A stretch of 64,000 nucleotides of DNA from Guptibacillus hwajinpoensis (GCF_001039475.1 NZ_LELK01000004.1:155827-219826), one strand, 5' to 3'; shown: positions 16,785-25,496, numbered from the stretch's first letter. The notes: generated by a model not told the origin, from the letters alone. Translations and numbers: made by a program.

Positions 16785-16810
16785 GTTCCCGGTTCATTAG
16801 TGGAATAAAC
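16785..16810 (-). promoter_or_regulatory. candidate sigma-B promoter of the aldehyde dehydrogenase gene
   Basis: On the minus strand GTTTAT, 14 bases, GGGAAC, which is close to GTTTAA - 14 - GGGTAT. The start codon follows about 33 bases after the -10 element. Confidence 0.5.
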
Positions 16811-16897
16811 ATTGGCGTGTGCAGAATGATTTTCCAACATAAAAACGCTTAGGAAGGACAAATTGATAGTAATCCCTAAAGAAAGGAGGGAGACAGA

Positions 16898-17176
16898 ATG
16901 CCGGAACAATTCCCGATTTTTTATCCAGCGGAAGCTGATTCCATAAAAAATGCACATGATAGCTATAACGTTTATGTGAACGATGATTATGTGGGCAATA
17001 AAATTTTGTTCTCTCATTGTGAAAAAATTGAAGATCTAAGCGACTATCTTAATAATAAAGGCTTCTATAACTTCCAAGCGGAGGTTGAAGGCGATCATTA
17101 TCGCCTCCAAATGACCGAACAGGACCAGGGGGAGGTTGTGAAGGATGAACTTCACAATTACTTGCACCTCCGTTAG
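16898..17176 (+). CDS. hypothetical protein, acidic, 92 residues
   Basis: A small soluble protein rich in Asp, Glu and Tyr, with alternating short strands and helices (SYNVYVNDDYVGNK; IEDLSDYLNNKGFYNFQ). No signal peptide or membrane segment. AAAGGAGGGAG precedes the ATG, so translation is likely. Its last four bases overlap the convergent end of pxpC, leaving no room for a terminator between them. I do not recognise a family. Confidence 0.55.
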   Translation: MPEQFPIFYPAEADSIKNAHDSYNVYVNDDYVGNKILFSHCEKIEDLSDYLNNKGFYNFQAEVEGDHYRLQMTEQDQGEVVKDELHNYLHLR

Positions 17177-18093
17177 GTCATTCGACTCCATATTCGAAGC
17201 TTCCGCTCAACCTGAATGGCCGCTTCTTGGGCTTCTTCTACACTCACTTCCTTAAAGCGAATCGTTCCACCAGGTGGAAGCTGAGCAATCAAAGGAAGAT
17301 CAGGACCAATGACAGTGCCGACTCTTGTATAGCCGCCTGTTGTTTGACGATCAGCCAGTAGGATAATCGGCTGTCCATTTCCAGGAAGCTGAATGCCACC
17401 AATCGGCACAGCGTCGGAAATAACGTCACCATCATGATTTGTTTCAAGTTCAGAACGAAGGCGATAGCCCATCCGATTCGATTGCGGCGACACTTCGTAG
17501 GTAGAAGAGAAGAAGGCTTTAACCACATCGGCTGAAATCTGCTCGTGGTGTGGTCCTTTCACAACTCGTACCTCAATGTCACGACAATACTCAGGAATCT
17601 CGGTGTAAAATAACCCGGTTCCTGTTTTTCGTTCCCTAGGAGTGCCAAAAAGCTCATCCCGAGCTTGAAGTCTACGTCCAAGTCCAGCGGGTTCATAAAC
17701 AGACGTACTTCCCATATATTCCTCCGCCTCAAACCCGCCTGATATCGTGATATAAGCTCGAACACCTTGTCGCGGTTTGCCGAATTCAAGCACCTGTCCT
17801 TTCTTAATGAGAACAGATTTCCACAGCGGGATGCGGTTCCCGTTAATCATCGGCGATAAATCGCCACCTGTTACAGCTAAGATGAATGTTTCCTGGGCAA
17901 TAAGCTCAGGTCCTTTCATGGTAACCTCAAGACCTGTCGCGCCTCGCTCGTTCCCTAGAAGGATATTGCCAACTTCAAGAGCAAAGCGGTCAAGAGCGCC
18001 AGACGTTGGCACTCCGAACTTCATATATCCTATTCGTCCTAAATCTTGATACGTTGTATACAACCCTGGTTTTTCAACTAAAAATAGCTTCAC
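17173..18093 (-). CDS. pxpC: 5-oxoprolinase subunit C (biotin-dependent carboxyltransferase-like)
   Basis: A 306-residue subunit of the ATP-dependent PxpABC 5-oxoprolinase, which opens pyroglutamate to glutamate. The N-terminus ([24 protein letters not shown]) and the later [13 protein letters not shown] and [28 protein letters not shown] blocks are those of the KipA / AHS2 family. It is last in a three-gene operon, overlapping pxpA by 4 bases. Confidence 0.93.
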   Translation of the reverse strand: MKLFLVEKPGLYTTYQDLGRIGYMKFGVPTSGALDRFALEVGNILLGNERGATGLEVTMKGPELIAQETFILAVTGGDLSPMINGNRIPLWKSVLIKKGQVLEFGKPRQGVRAYITISGGFEAEEYMGSTSVYEPAGLGRRLQARDELFGTPRERKTGTGLFYTEIPEYCRDIEVRVVKGPHHEQISADVVKAFFSSTYEVSPQSNRMGYRLRSELETNHDGDVISDAVPIGGIQLPGNGQPIILLADRQTTGGYTRVGTVIGPDLPLIAQLPPGGTIRFKEVSVEEAQEAAIQVERKLRIWSRMT

Positions 18094-18857
18094 AGGTTAC
18101 CGATCCTTTCTATGACGATGTTTTCTTCATCGAACCTTTTCCGCAGTGCCTTAATAAACGCGAGGGCAGACGGCTCGTCACCGTGCACGCAAACCGTGTC
18201 TGCCTCAATATCAATAATCGATCCATCAACAGCAGTTACTTTGCTTTCCTTCACCATCGTAATCACCTGATCGATCGCCGTTTGTTCATCACGAATCATC
18301 GCATTCTTTTCAACACGAGGCGTTAGGGTGCCATCAGGCTGATACGTGCGGTCGGCAAATACTTCTGATGCATAAGGAAGCGCAGCGTCCTGTGCAGCGC
18401 GAATCAGTTCAGAGTTCGCGAGTCCAAACAGAATTAACTCGGGATCAAAATCCTTCACCGCCTGCGCGATCGCATTCGCAAGTTCAGGATCTTTCGAAGC
18501 CATATTGTAAAGCGCTCCGTGCGGCTTAACGTGTTGAAGACGCACATCGTGTGCACTGCAGAACCCGTGCAGTGCTCCGATTTGATAAAGAACGAGCGTG
18601 TACGCCTCTTCAGGTGTCACGTTAAGATTTCGGCGTCCAAATCCCATTAAGTCAGGAAAACCAGGATGCGCACCGATTCCAACATGGTGCTCCTTCGCCC
18701 ATTTCACCGTTTTATTCATGATATGAGGATCTCCTGCATGAAAACCACACGCCACATTTGCTGATGAAACAAGCTCAAGCACATGCTCATCCTGTCCCAT
18801 TACATACGTTCCAAAGCTTTCCCCAAGATCGCTGTTTAAATCAATATGAAAGGTCAT
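18090..18857 (-). CDS. pxpA: 5-oxoprolinase subunit A (LamB/YcsF family)
   Basis: A 255-residue protein of the YcsF family. The N-terminal [11 protein letters not shown], then [13 protein letters not shown] and [16 protein letters not shown], give the conserved Asp and His residues of the active site. [11 protein letters not shown] and the terminal [10 protein letters not shown] are also family hallmarks. With PxpB and PxpC it forms the 5-oxoprolinase that disposes of spontaneously formed pyroglutamate. It overlaps both neighbours by 4 bases, so the three are translated as a unit. Confidence 0.95.
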   Translation of the reverse strand: MTFHIDLNSDLGESFGTYVMGQDEHVLELVSSANVACGFHAGDPHIMNKTVKWAKEHHVGIGAHPGFPDLMGFGRRNLNVTPEEAYTLVLYQIGALHGFCSAHDVRLQHVKPHGALYNMASKDPELANAIAQAVKDFDPELILFGLANSELIRAAQDAALPYASEVFADRTYQPDGTLTPRVEKNAMIRDEQTAIDQVITMVKESKVTAVDGSIIDIEADTVCVHGDEPSALAFIKALRKRFDEENIVIERIGNL

Positions 18858-19576
18858 AGCGTTTCCTCCCTACGCTCAGGCTTGTACGTACCTTTTTCGA
18901 TTTCGTCTTCAATCCGTTTGTATTCTTCTTCAGAAATAGAGCGAAAGTGCAAATAGTCACCTTGCTCTAGAAGAAAAGGGTTTTCCTTTTCAAGATCATA
19001 AAGGCGAAGTGGTGTACGCCCAATCAAGTTCCAACCACCAGGTGATTCGAGCGGATAGATGCCGGTCTGACTGCCTGCAATGCCAACTGATCCTCGAGGC
19101 ACCGTTTGTCGTGGTTCCTTAAGACGTGGCATAGCGATTTGCTCGTCAAGACCGCTAAGATAAGGAAAGCCAGGTAAAAAGCCAATCATGTTCACAAGGT
19201 AGTCGCCGTTTGTATGTAGTGAAATAACGTCATTAGTATTCATCTTTTTCGATTTGGCTAGAGTAGTAAGATCAGGCCCGTATTCGCCTCCATAAAGAGT
19301 CGGAACGGTAACAATGGTTTTGGAGTTACTCTGTTGTTGCTCTGTTTCAAGCGCTTTTTTCTTAAGCAACTCTGTTAGCTGTTGATACGTATAAACCCAA
19401 GGATCATAATAAACGGTAACAGAATCATAAGCAGGTACCCATTCAATTATTCCTTGATCTTTAAATGAAAGATTCGTACAGAATGCTTTAATCATTTTGT
19501 TCAGAGATGGAGAAACGGCTTCATTAAACGATACCTTCACGGCAGCTTCTCCGAGGGGATGAAAGGTCATTGACAT
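18854..19576 (-). CDS. pxpB: 5-oxoprolinase subunit B
   Basis: A 240-residue protein of the KipI / AHS1 family. [14 protein letters not shown] and [26 protein letters not shown], followed by [11 protein letters not shown], are the strongly conserved cyclophilin-like core. It is the first gene of the pxpB-pxpA-pxpC operon. In B. subtilis the homologue KipI also inhibits the sporulation kinase KinA. AAGGAG stands 8 bases before the ATG. Confidence 0.94.
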   Translation of the reverse strand: MSMTFHPLGEAAVKVSFNEAVSPSLNKMIKAFCTNLSFKDQGIIEWVPAYDSVTVYYDPWVYTYQQLTELLKKKALETEQQQSNSKTIVTVPTLYGGEYGPDLTTLAKSKKMNTNDVISLHTNGDYLVNMIGFLPGFPYLSGLDEQIAMPRLKEPRQTVPRGSVGIAGSQTGIYPLESPGGWNLIGRTPLRLYDLEKENPFLLEQGDYLHFRSISEEEYKRIEDEIEKGTYKPERREETL

Positions 19577-19639
19577 GAAAAGCGCTCCTTTCTATTAAAT
19601 AAGTGAGTACGTTACTATTAGCTTGTGAATGTTAAATGG

Positions 19640-19785
19640 TTTTTTCTAAAAGGTTTTTGTTAACAGCTTTTTTGATAGAGAACCTAATTAGCTGATTGGA
19701 ACGGAAGGATGCTCACCGCCCGCCCCGCGGAAAGCGAGCATCCTGGAGTGGAAATAACCGCTTTATCGCAATAATTCTACTCAAT
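19640..19785 (+). repeat. dispersed repeat, short core (copy 5)
   Basis: The short core (19690-19754) joins GGAACGGAAGGATGCTCA directly to CCGCCCGCCCCGCGG and AAGCGAGCATCCTGGAG, lacking the internal hairpins of the full-length copies. The flanks are eroded terminal repeats (TTTTTCTAAAAGG at left). It occupies the gap between the divergent pxp operon and fliW. Confidence 0.75.
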
Positions 19786-19893
19786 CGTTTCTTTCATTTT
19801 ACCGAAATTTCAAAATTACAACAAATTCACCATGGAAAATGAAGCCAAAACCCTTATAATGAAGGTAGAATGCAATCAACAAAGGAGATCGTT

Positions 19894-20343
19894 ATGAAAA
19901 TAGACACTGCACGCTTTGGAGAAATAGATGTTCATGAAGAACGTCTCATGACGTTTGCAAACGGCATCCCCGGCCTCGAGCACTTTAAAACATATTTTCT
20001 TTTACCCGCCGACGACAAAGATGAGTCTCCTTTTTACTTTTTACAATCAACAGAAGAAAGAGGACTCTGCTTCTTCCTCGCAGATCCATTTTCTTTCTAT
20101 CCTAATTATGAGGTGAATCTGGACAACGGTACCCTCGATCAGCTCGAGCTCAAAGATCCAGAACACTCGCTTGTTCTCTCAATCCTTACAGTTCAAGGCT
20201 CATTACAAGATGCAACGATGAACTTAAAAGCACCGCTTATTTTTAATACAGTTGCTAGAATCGGAAGACAGATGGTACTGAAACAGGAGTATGGCATTAA
20301 AGAACCTTTGCTGAAGCAAGTGGCAGCGCAGGAGGGTGAATAG
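19894..20343 (+). CDS. fliW: flagellar assembly factor and CsrA antagonist FliW
   Basis: A 149-residue protein that binds newly made flagellin and, when flagellin is exported, is freed to sequester CsrA. The family pattern is clear: FGEIDVHEERLMTFANGIPGLEH at the N-terminus, SPFYFLQSTEERGLCFFLADP, and NLKAPLIFNTVARIGRQMVL near the end. AAAGGAG sets the start, eight codons inside the longest ORF. The csrA start follows the stop without a gap. A TATAAT lies about 35 bases upstream, but no convincing -35 element pairs with it. Confidence 0.96.
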   Translation: MKIDTARFGEIDVHEERLMTFANGIPGLEHFKTYFLLPADDKDESPFYFLQSTEERGLCFFLADPFSFYPNYEVNLDNGTLDQLELKDPEHSLVLSILTVQGSLQDATMNLKAPLIFNTVARIGRQMVLKQEYGIKEPLLKQVAAQEGE

Positions 20344-20577
20344 ATGCTTGTACTTGGACGGAAAAAAGGCGAATCAATTGTCATTAATGATGAAATTGAA
20401 TTGAAGATCATTAGCGTTGAAGGCGACACCGTAAAAATTGGCGTTGAAGCTCCTAAGAATATTGCGATTCATCGGAAAGAGATTTATGAAGCAATTCAAT
20501 CTGAGAATAAGCTTGCAGCGATGCAGGAGTTTAGTTTGGATGATTTGAAGGAGTTTCAGAAGAGGACGAGTTCGTAA
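20344..20577 (+). CDS. csrA: carbon storage regulator CsrA
   Basis: A 77-residue dimeric RNA-binding protein that represses translation of flagellin mRNA in Bacillus. [22 protein letters not shown] and [20 protein letters not shown] are the canonical strands, with the RNA-contacting arginine at position 6 and Arg in IHRKE. The C-terminal extension (about 20 residues) is the type associated with FliW binding in bacilli. It directly follows fliW, and its likely target hag is the next gene. Confidence 0.97.
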   Translation: MLVLGRKKGESIVINDEIELKIISVEGDTVKIGVEAPKNIAIHRKEIYEAIQSENKLAAMQEFSLDDLKEFQKRTSS

Positions 20578-20603
20578 AAAACTCATACATTAAATTATAT
20601 TAC

Positions 20604-20745
20604 TGTTAAAAGCTCTATCTATAAGAGTGGGTTAATTTCCGCTTCAGGATGCTCGCTTTCCGCGGGGCGGGCGGTGAGCCTCCTCGTCGCTTACGCTCCA
20701 ATTTGCTAAATGTGGCTATATTAAAGAAAGAACATTTTAATAAGG
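20604..20745 (-). repeat. dispersed repeat, inverted, short core (copy 6)
   Basis: The core (20635-20708) reads TTTCCGCTTCAGGATGCTCG and then CGGGGCGGGCGGTGAGCC, the reverse orientation of most copies. The right arm is changed (CCTCGTCGCTTACGCTCC) so the outer palindrome is partly lost. The terminal repeats are not recognisable. Confidence 0.7.
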
Positions 20746-20753
20746 AATTTGGT

Positions 20754-20792
20754 AAAAGAACCGTTTTCACGTTAGGGTGCGGTTCTTTTTTG
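20754..20792 (+). terminator. terminator of fliW-csrA
   Basis: AAAGAACCG and CGGTTCTTT form a 9-bp stem with a loop of about 16 bases followed by a T run. Confidence 0.75.
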
Positions 20793-20897
20793 TTTGAGTT
20801 TTTTGCTATCTTGATTACGTAAATTATAGGAACACTAAGGTTTATAGTAGGGAATAGATGAGTTTTAAATTTTTCTGATTATTTTTTAAAAAACTAT

Positions 20898-20924
20898 TAA
20901 ACGTTTAAAATCACCTGCCGATAA
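20898..20924 (+). promoter_or_regulatory. sigma-D promoter of hag
   Basis: TAAA, exactly 15 bases, GCCGATAA: a perfect match to the Bacillus sigma-D consensus. It is the only promoter-like element between the csrA terminator and flagellin. Confidence 0.93.
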
Positions 20925-20944
20925 TAGGAGTGTTAGGAAGTCCA

Positions 20945-20984
20945 AACGGATGTGGATTTTCTTGATAAAACATTACACGGAGGT
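20945..20984 (+). promoter_or_regulatory. two CsrA-like sites in the hag leader
   Basis: AAACGGATGT matches the 3' half of the CsrA consensus RUACARGGAUGU. TTACACGGAGGT, which contains the ribosome binding site, matches most of it. The two sites are about 30 bases apart, the arrangement used in B. subtilis hag mRNA to block translation when CsrA is free. RNA binding itself is inferred. Confidence 0.7.
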
Positions 20985-20993
20985 AGATTAAGA

Positions 20994-22262
20994 ATGATTA
21001 TTAATCACAATATTTCAGCAATGAACACGTACCGTCAGATGAATGTGAACCAAAGTGCAGCTAGTGGTTCGATGGAGAAGTTGTCTTCTGGACTTCGTAT
21101 TAACAAAGCAGGAGATGATGCAGCTGGATTAGCAATTTCAGAAAAAATGAGAGGTCAAATTCGTGGGTTAGATCAAGCTAGTCGTAATGCTCAAGATGGA
21201 GTTTCATTAATTCAAACAGCTGAGGGAGCATTAGGTGAAACGCAAAGTATGCTTCAGCGTATGCGCGAATTAGCAGTTCAGGCATCTAATGACACTTTGA
21301 CAGGAAAAGATCGTACAGCTATTCAAGAGGAAGTTAACCAATTGACGTCAGAAATGAATAGAATTGGTAATACTACTGAATTCAATTCTCGTAAATTAGT
21401 TAATGGAGACAGTGGTGGACCTGGAACTACAGGAACTGCTGGAGTTTTTGAAATATCATTCACAGCTGCTACAGTTGATACTGATACTCTAAACATTGAT
21501 GGTGTTAAGTTTACAGCAATAGCTGCAACAGGTACTCCCGATTCTAAGGATGGGGAGTTTAAAGCAGCAGATATGGCTTCACTAAAAACAGCCATTGAAA
21601 GTAGTGCCCTTAATGATAAGTACACTGTTACAACTGGAACAGATAAGATAATTTTGACACAAAAGGTTGCTTCGAATGAAGACGCTGCTGTTACAATTAA
21701 AGGAACAGGAAAAGCTTCTGTCGACGAAACAACAAATGGTGTTTCTGCAACAGATGGTGCCCTTTCCCTTCAAATTGGAGCTAATGGAGGTCAAACATTT
21801 GAAGTAGATTTGTCTGATATGAGAGCTGAAGCACTAGGTGTTAGTAGTGATGACGGTGGAGACGCTCTAAAGGATTCTGATGGAAATAACGTTTTAAATG
21901 CAGCTTGGACTTCTACTACTACAGTTACAGATGGAACTTCTGGCACAACTACTGAACGTGCTTTAGATATAGGCACTTCCGACAAAGCTTCTGCAGCAAT
22001 AACTGTAATTGATGCTGCATTAAAAAAGGTTTCTGATGAAAGATCTAAACAAGGGGCTATTCAAAACCGTCTTGAACACACTATCAACAACCTAAACACA
22101 TCTTCCGAAAACCTAACTGCTGCAGAATCTCGTATTCGCGACGTTGATATGGCGAAAGAAATGATGAACATGACGAAGGAAAACATCAAAGCTCAGGCAG
22201 CTCAGGCTATGCTTGCACAAGCTAACCAGGCTCCACAGCAAGTACTTCAACTTCTTCGTTAA
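20994..22262 (+). CDS. hag: flagellin
   Basis: 422 residues, against about 300 in B. subtilis. The D0/D1 ends are highly conserved: MIINHNISAMNTYRQ and LSSGLRINKAGDDAAGLAISEKMRGQ at the N-terminus, then NLNTSSENLTAAESRIRDVDMAKEMM and QVLQLLR at the C-terminus. The central 200 residues are rich in Thr, Ala, Asp and Gly and form the variable surface domain (D2/D3). The CACGGAGGT site fixes the start; an upstream extension from 20952 is only the leader read through. Expression should be under sigma-D, CsrA and FliW control. Confidence 0.97.
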   Translation: MIINHNISAMNTYRQMNVNQSAASGSMEKLSSGLRINKAGDDAAGLAISEKMRGQIRGLDQASRNAQDGVSLIQTAEGALGETQSMLQRMRELAVQASNDTLTGKDRTAIQEEVNQLTSEMNRIGNTTEFNSRKLVNGDSGGPGTTGTAGVFEISFTAATVDTDTLNIDGVKFTAIAATGTPDSKDGEFKAADMASLKTAIESSALNDKYTVTTGTDKIILTQKVASNEDAAVTIKGTGKASVDETTNGVSATDGALSLQIGANGGQTFEVDLSDMRAEALGVSSDDGGDALKDSDGNNVLNAAWTSTTTVTDGTSGTTTERALDIGTSDKASAAITVIDAALKKVSDERSKQGAIQNRLEHTINNLNTSSENLTAAESRIRDVDMAKEMMNMTKENIKAQAAQAMLAQANQAPQQVLQLLR

Positions 22263-22278
22263 TCTTTAATACTACTTT

Positions 22279-22315
22279 GAAAGACCTTAGATCTTCTTCT
22301 AAGGTCTTTCTTTAT
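22279..22315 (+). terminator. terminator of hag
   Basis: GAAAGACCTTAGA and TCTAAGGTCTTTC form a perfect 13-bp stem with a 6-base loop and a TTTAT tail. Confidence 0.9.
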
Positions 22316-22317
22316 AA

Positions 22318-22557
22318 TTGATTCTTTTCTAGAAAATGGTTGCTTTTTTAAAAGATTTTGCAGAAGTGAACCACACTTAGCTGATTGAAGCGGAAGGATG
22401 CTCGACTCCTGCGGGACCAGCGGGACAGGTGAGACCCCGCAGGCGCGATGTTCTTGCGCGCCGAGGAGCTCAGCGCCCGCCACGCGGAAAGCGAGCATCC
22501 TGGAGCGCAAATCAACCGCTTTATAGCAAAAGAACCTACAAAAAGAGCCTTATAATT
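22318..22557 (+). repeat. dispersed GC-palindrome repeat, full-length core (copy 7)
   Basis: The core (22379-22512) closely follows copy 4, including CCTGCGGGACCAGCGGG paired to CCCCGCAGG, but with GCGCG-type sequence in the second hairpin. The right terminal repeat reads AAAAAGAGCCTTATAAT; the left (TTCTTTTCTAGAAAATGGT) is eroded. It fills the gap between flagellin and yjfB. Confidence 0.8.
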
Positions 22558-22588
22558 AGAGCATTTCTATAAAGGAGTGAAATGTGTT

Positions 22589-22765
22589 TTGGATATTGCA
22601 GCACTTTCAATGGTGTTAAACCAAGCGAAGGTTCAGCAACAGGTGAACGTTTCGCTAACAAAAACAGCAATGAATCAAGCGCAGGATAACTCGAATCAAT
22701 TTGTGAAAATGTTGGAGCAATCGGTTCAGCCTCATCTTGGGAGTCATGTGAACATCAAAGGATAG
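22589..22765 (+). CDS. YjfB family putative motility protein
   Basis: 58 residues beginning (M)DIAALSMVLNQAKVQQQV and continuing with VSLTKTAMNQ, the pattern of the small YjfB proteins sometimes annotated as putative motility proteins. It is Gln/Asn rich and probably helical. I chose the TTG that gives the family N-terminus, 11 bases after GGAG; an in-frame GTG four codons earlier is possible. Its place between hag and flaG supports a flagellar role, which is otherwise unknown. Confidence 0.65.
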   Translation: MDIAALSMVLNQAKVQQQVNVSLTKTAMNQAQDNSNQFVKMLEQSVQPHLGSHVNIKG

Positions 22766-22800
22766 AACCCATTGTACTCCGTTGACAGGGAGCGAAAACA

Positions 22801-23142
22801 ATGGAAATTTCAAACGTGCCACAAATGGCTTCTGGCATACCACCAAAAGCGCAGCAAAAGGATCATCAGATTAAGCAAGAACTACTAGAGCAAATCGATT
22901 TACATCAAGAAGAATTCTCAAAAGAAGCGGTCATCAATAAAGTGAATGAATTGAACGACTTCATCCAACCAACCAACACGAGCATCAAGTTTCAGCTACA
23001 CGACAAGTTAAATGAGTTTTATGTTCAAATTATTGATACGACGACAGAAGAAGTGGTGAAGGAGATTCCTTCGAAGAAATTTCTTGATCGGTATGCGGCG
23101 ACGGCTGAGCTGCTTGGGTTTATGGTCGATCGGAAAATATGA
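22801..23142 (+). CDS. flaG: flagellar protein FlaG
   Basis: A 113-residue protein. The C-terminal half (INKVNELNDFIQPTNTSIKFQLHDKLNEFYVQIIDTTTEEVVKEIP..) is the FlaG domain; the N-terminal 45 residues are a variable, charged linker. FlaG (YvyC in B. subtilis) affects filament length in several bacteria, but its mechanism is unclear. It precedes fliD, the usual arrangement. Confidence 0.9.
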   Translation: MEISNVPQMASGIPPKAQQKDHQIKQELLEQIDLHQEEFSKEAVINKVNELNDFIQPTNTSIKFQLHDKLNEFYVQIIDTTTEEVVKEIPSKKFLDRYAATAELLGFMVDRKI

Positions 23143-23150
23143 CGTTTTTA

Positions 23151-23178
23151 GACTCTCAATCTGAGAGTTCTTTTTTTA
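23151..23178 (+). terminator. terminator after flaG
   Basis: ACTCTCA and TGAGAGT form a 7-bp stem with a 3-base loop followed by seven T. Confidence 0.8.
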
Positions 23179-23193
23179 GGACTTTTTACACCT

Positions 23194-23220
23194 TAAACTC
23201 TTTCCTTTCTATGCCGATAG
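23194..23220 (+). promoter_or_regulatory. sigma-D promoter of the fliD unit
   Basis: TAAA, exactly 15 bases, GCCGATAG: one mismatch at the last base. It lies about 35 bases before the fliD start and just after the flaG terminator. Confidence 0.88.
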
Positions 23221-23253
23221 TATGTATAAGAGGAACGAACGGAGGAGATGTTC

Positions 23254-24732
23254 ATGAGAATTTCCGGGTTAGCGACGGGGATGGATATTGATCAGATGGT
23301 AAAAGATCTCATGACGGCAGAGCGGGTCCCGCTCGATAAATTGTCTCAACAAAAGCAAGTGGTTGAATGGCAGAAGGAATCGTATCGAGAGCTGAACACC
23401 ATGATGTCTGAGATGCGAACTGCAGCATCATCGATGCGACTGCAGTCAGGGTATAACGCCTACAAAGCGGTGTCTTCGAATGCTGACACAGTTAAAGCGA
23501 CGTCAACGTCTTCATCTGTGCCTGGTTCGTACAAGGTTACGGTGAATCAGCTTGCCGAAAGTGCAAAATACGTTTCTGCTGCAGCGATTCAGAATGAAGC
23601 AGGGACGAATGCGAAAGCGACTGACAAGGTTCTTCACGCAGCGGATAACGACACAACCTTTGAACTTACGAATGCAAAAGGACAAACGGCAACCGTTACG
23701 ATAACAGCTGCCGATACATTTAAAAGTCTAGCTGAGAAAATCGCCGGTGCGAAAGATGATGCGACAGGTGAAACGCTCGGAATGAGAGCGAATTTCGACA
23801 ACACGACTTCACGGTTTTTCATTTCAACCAAAGCCATGGGTGGAGATGAGTCGTTAACTCTTTCATCGTTTAGCGATAATACCGTTGCCCAAAGGCTTTT
23901 AGGGGGAGCAACGAACGCCACTGCAACGGGTACATATGGGTCAGTTTCATTTGATGGCATTGTCGTTGAGAACCTGAAAACGAATGCGACGACTATTAAT
24001 AACTTGAAGATCGATCTTGTCCAAAAAGGAACGTCGATTATTTCTATTCAAAGTGACACTCAGGCCCCGTTCGACATGGTGAAGTCGTTCGTTGAGAAAT
24101 ACAACGAGTTTGTTGATAAAACGAAAGGGTTGCTGACAGAGAAACGAAATCGTGACTTCCCTCCACTGACGGATGCGCAGAGAGAAGACTTAACTGAGAA
24201 GGAAATAGAGCTCTGGGAAGAAAAGGCGAGAAGCGGTTTGTTGCAAAGTGATTCAACTGTAAGAGGAATTACGAGCAGCTTGCGAAATGCCTGGATGTCT
24301 CCTGTAGAAGGCATTCCGGCTGGGGAACTCTCGATGCTCTCGCAAATTGGGATTAATACAGGGAGTTATCAGGATGGCGGTAAGCTTTTCATTGATGAAG
24401 CGAAGCTAAAAAGCGCGCTTGAAGAGAAGCCTGATGAAGTGATAAATCTTTTTACTAGTGGAAGCAATGGAATTGGTGACAGATTATACGATAGCGTGAA
24501 CCAAGGCATTGATCAGCTTGGCAAAAAAGCGGGTACGCCAGGGTCGCTCATTGATAGCAGTTTCCTTTCAACGCGATTAAAGAATTTAGATGAGCAGATG
24601 AGAACATGGGAAGGCAAGCTTGAAACGGTGGAAAATCGCTATTGGAAGCAGTTTGGAGCACTTGAGACAGCGATGGACAGAATGAATCAACAAAGCTTAT
24701 GGGTACAACAAAACTTACTTGGTGGGATGTAA
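23254..24732 (+). CDS. fliD: flagellar filament cap protein FliD (HAP2)
   Basis: 492 residues; the cap at the filament tip that guides flagellin folding. The N-terminus MRISGLATGMDIDQMVKDLM and the C-terminal coiled region (EQMRTWEGKLETVENRYWKQFGALETAMDRMNQQ) are conserved. A variable mid-domain carries the LGGATNATATGTYGSV repeat-like loop. I start at the second of two ATGs because GGAGGAG is 6 bases from it and runs into the first. It is driven by its own sigma-D promoter. Confidence 0.95.
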   Translation: MRISGLATGMDIDQMVKDLMTAERVPLDKLSQQKQVVEWQKESYRELNTMMSEMRTAASSMRLQSGYNAYKAVSSNADTVKATSTSSSVPGSYKVTVNQLAESAKYVSAAAIQNEAGTNAKATDKVLHAADNDTTFELTNAKGQTATVTITAADTFKSLAEKIAGAKDDATGETLGMRANFDNTTSRFFISTKAMGGDESLTLSSFSDNTVAQRLLGGATNATATGTYGSVSFDGIVVENLKTNATTINNLKIDLVQKGTSIISIQSDTQAPFDMVKSFVEKYNEFVDKTKGLLTEKRNRDFPPLTDAQREDLTEKEIELWEEKARSGLLQSDSTVRGITSSLRNAWMSPVEGIPAGELSMLSQIGINTGSYQDGGKLFIDEAKLKSALEEKPDEVINLFTSGSNGIGDRLYDSVNQGIDQLGKKAGTPGSLIDSSFLSTRLKNLDEQMRTWEGKLETVENRYWKQFGALETAMDRMNQQSLWVQQNLLGGM

Positions 24733-25112
24733 TGATGAAAAGAATCGATGCACTGCATCAAATGCACGTGATTACAAATCAAATCGCAAGATCGCTTGAA
24801 GGATTAAAGCCTTCTATGGACGATAATGAGCAGAGTGACCTTGATGGCATAAACCATATTATTAGTCGGCGGGAAGAGACGATTAAGCTTCTAGATGAGG
24901 CGTTGAAAGAGGAAGGAAACGATTGGTCACCGGATGAGCAGCATTTGCTTGAGCAGTTGAGTGGACTTGAAGAGACAATTCAACCAAAGCTTTCCGAGCT
25001 ATATGCGGCATTTTCAGATCAAATGAGACGACTTCAGCAAGGGAAATCAGCGGCAGGTAAGTATAAAGCACACTCGTACACAGACGGCGCATTTTTCGAT
25101 CAGCGAAAATAG
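24732..25112 (+). CDS. FliT-like flagellar export chaperone
   Basis: A 126-residue, almost entirely helical, acidic protein with a C-terminal tail (AHSYTDGAFFDQRK) resembling the tails of FliT and FlgN chaperones in bacilli. Its start overlaps the fliD stop, which fits a chaperone for FliD. In B. subtilis the order is fliD-fliS-fliT, whereas here it lies before fliS. Sequence identity is too low for me to be certain of the name. Confidence 0.6.
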   Translation: MMKRIDALHQMHVITNQIARSLEGLKPSMDDNEQSDLDGINHIISRREETIKLLDEALKEEGNDWSPDEQHLLEQLSGLEETIQPKLSELYAAFSDQMRRLQQGKSAAGKYKAHSYTDGAFFDQRK

Positions 25113-25124
25113 GAGGCACGTAAG

Positions 25125-25496
25125 ATGGCAATGAAAAACCCTTACCAAACGTACCAGCAAAATGCAGTCACAACGTCTTCACCACAGGAATTAACTTTAA
25201 TGCTTTATAACGGATGCATTAAATTTATTCGTCTCTCAGCTATAGCGATGGAGAAGAAGAACATCGAAGCGAAGAACACAAACATCATTAAGGCTCAGAA
25301 CATTTTACAGGAGCTTCGAAGCTCATTAAACATGGATATTGCACTTTCCGAGTCGATGGACTCACTTTATGAATATATGATTTCACAGTTAGTTTCAGCG
25401 AATATCACAAATGATGCTAGCAAGCTGAAAGAAGTAGAAGAGTTAGCTGAGGAATTTCGAAATACGTGGAAAACAGCGATGGAACAGATGAAATAA
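25125..25496 (+). CDS. fliS: flagellin export chaperone FliS
   Basis: A 123-residue cytoplasmic chaperone that clamps the C-terminus of flagellin. Recognised by NPYQTYQQNAVTTSSPQELTLMLYNGCIKF, the family N-terminus, and by the four-helix pattern up to FRNTWKTAMEQ. AGGAGG is 8 bases before the ATG. It follows the fliT-like gene by 12 bases. Confidence 0.95.
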   Translation: MAMKNPYQTYQQNAVTTSSPQELTLMLYNGCIKFIRLSAIAMEKKNIEAKNTNIIKAQNILQELRSSLNMDIALSESMDSLYEYMISQLVSANITNDASKLKEVEELAEEFRNTWKTAMEQMK

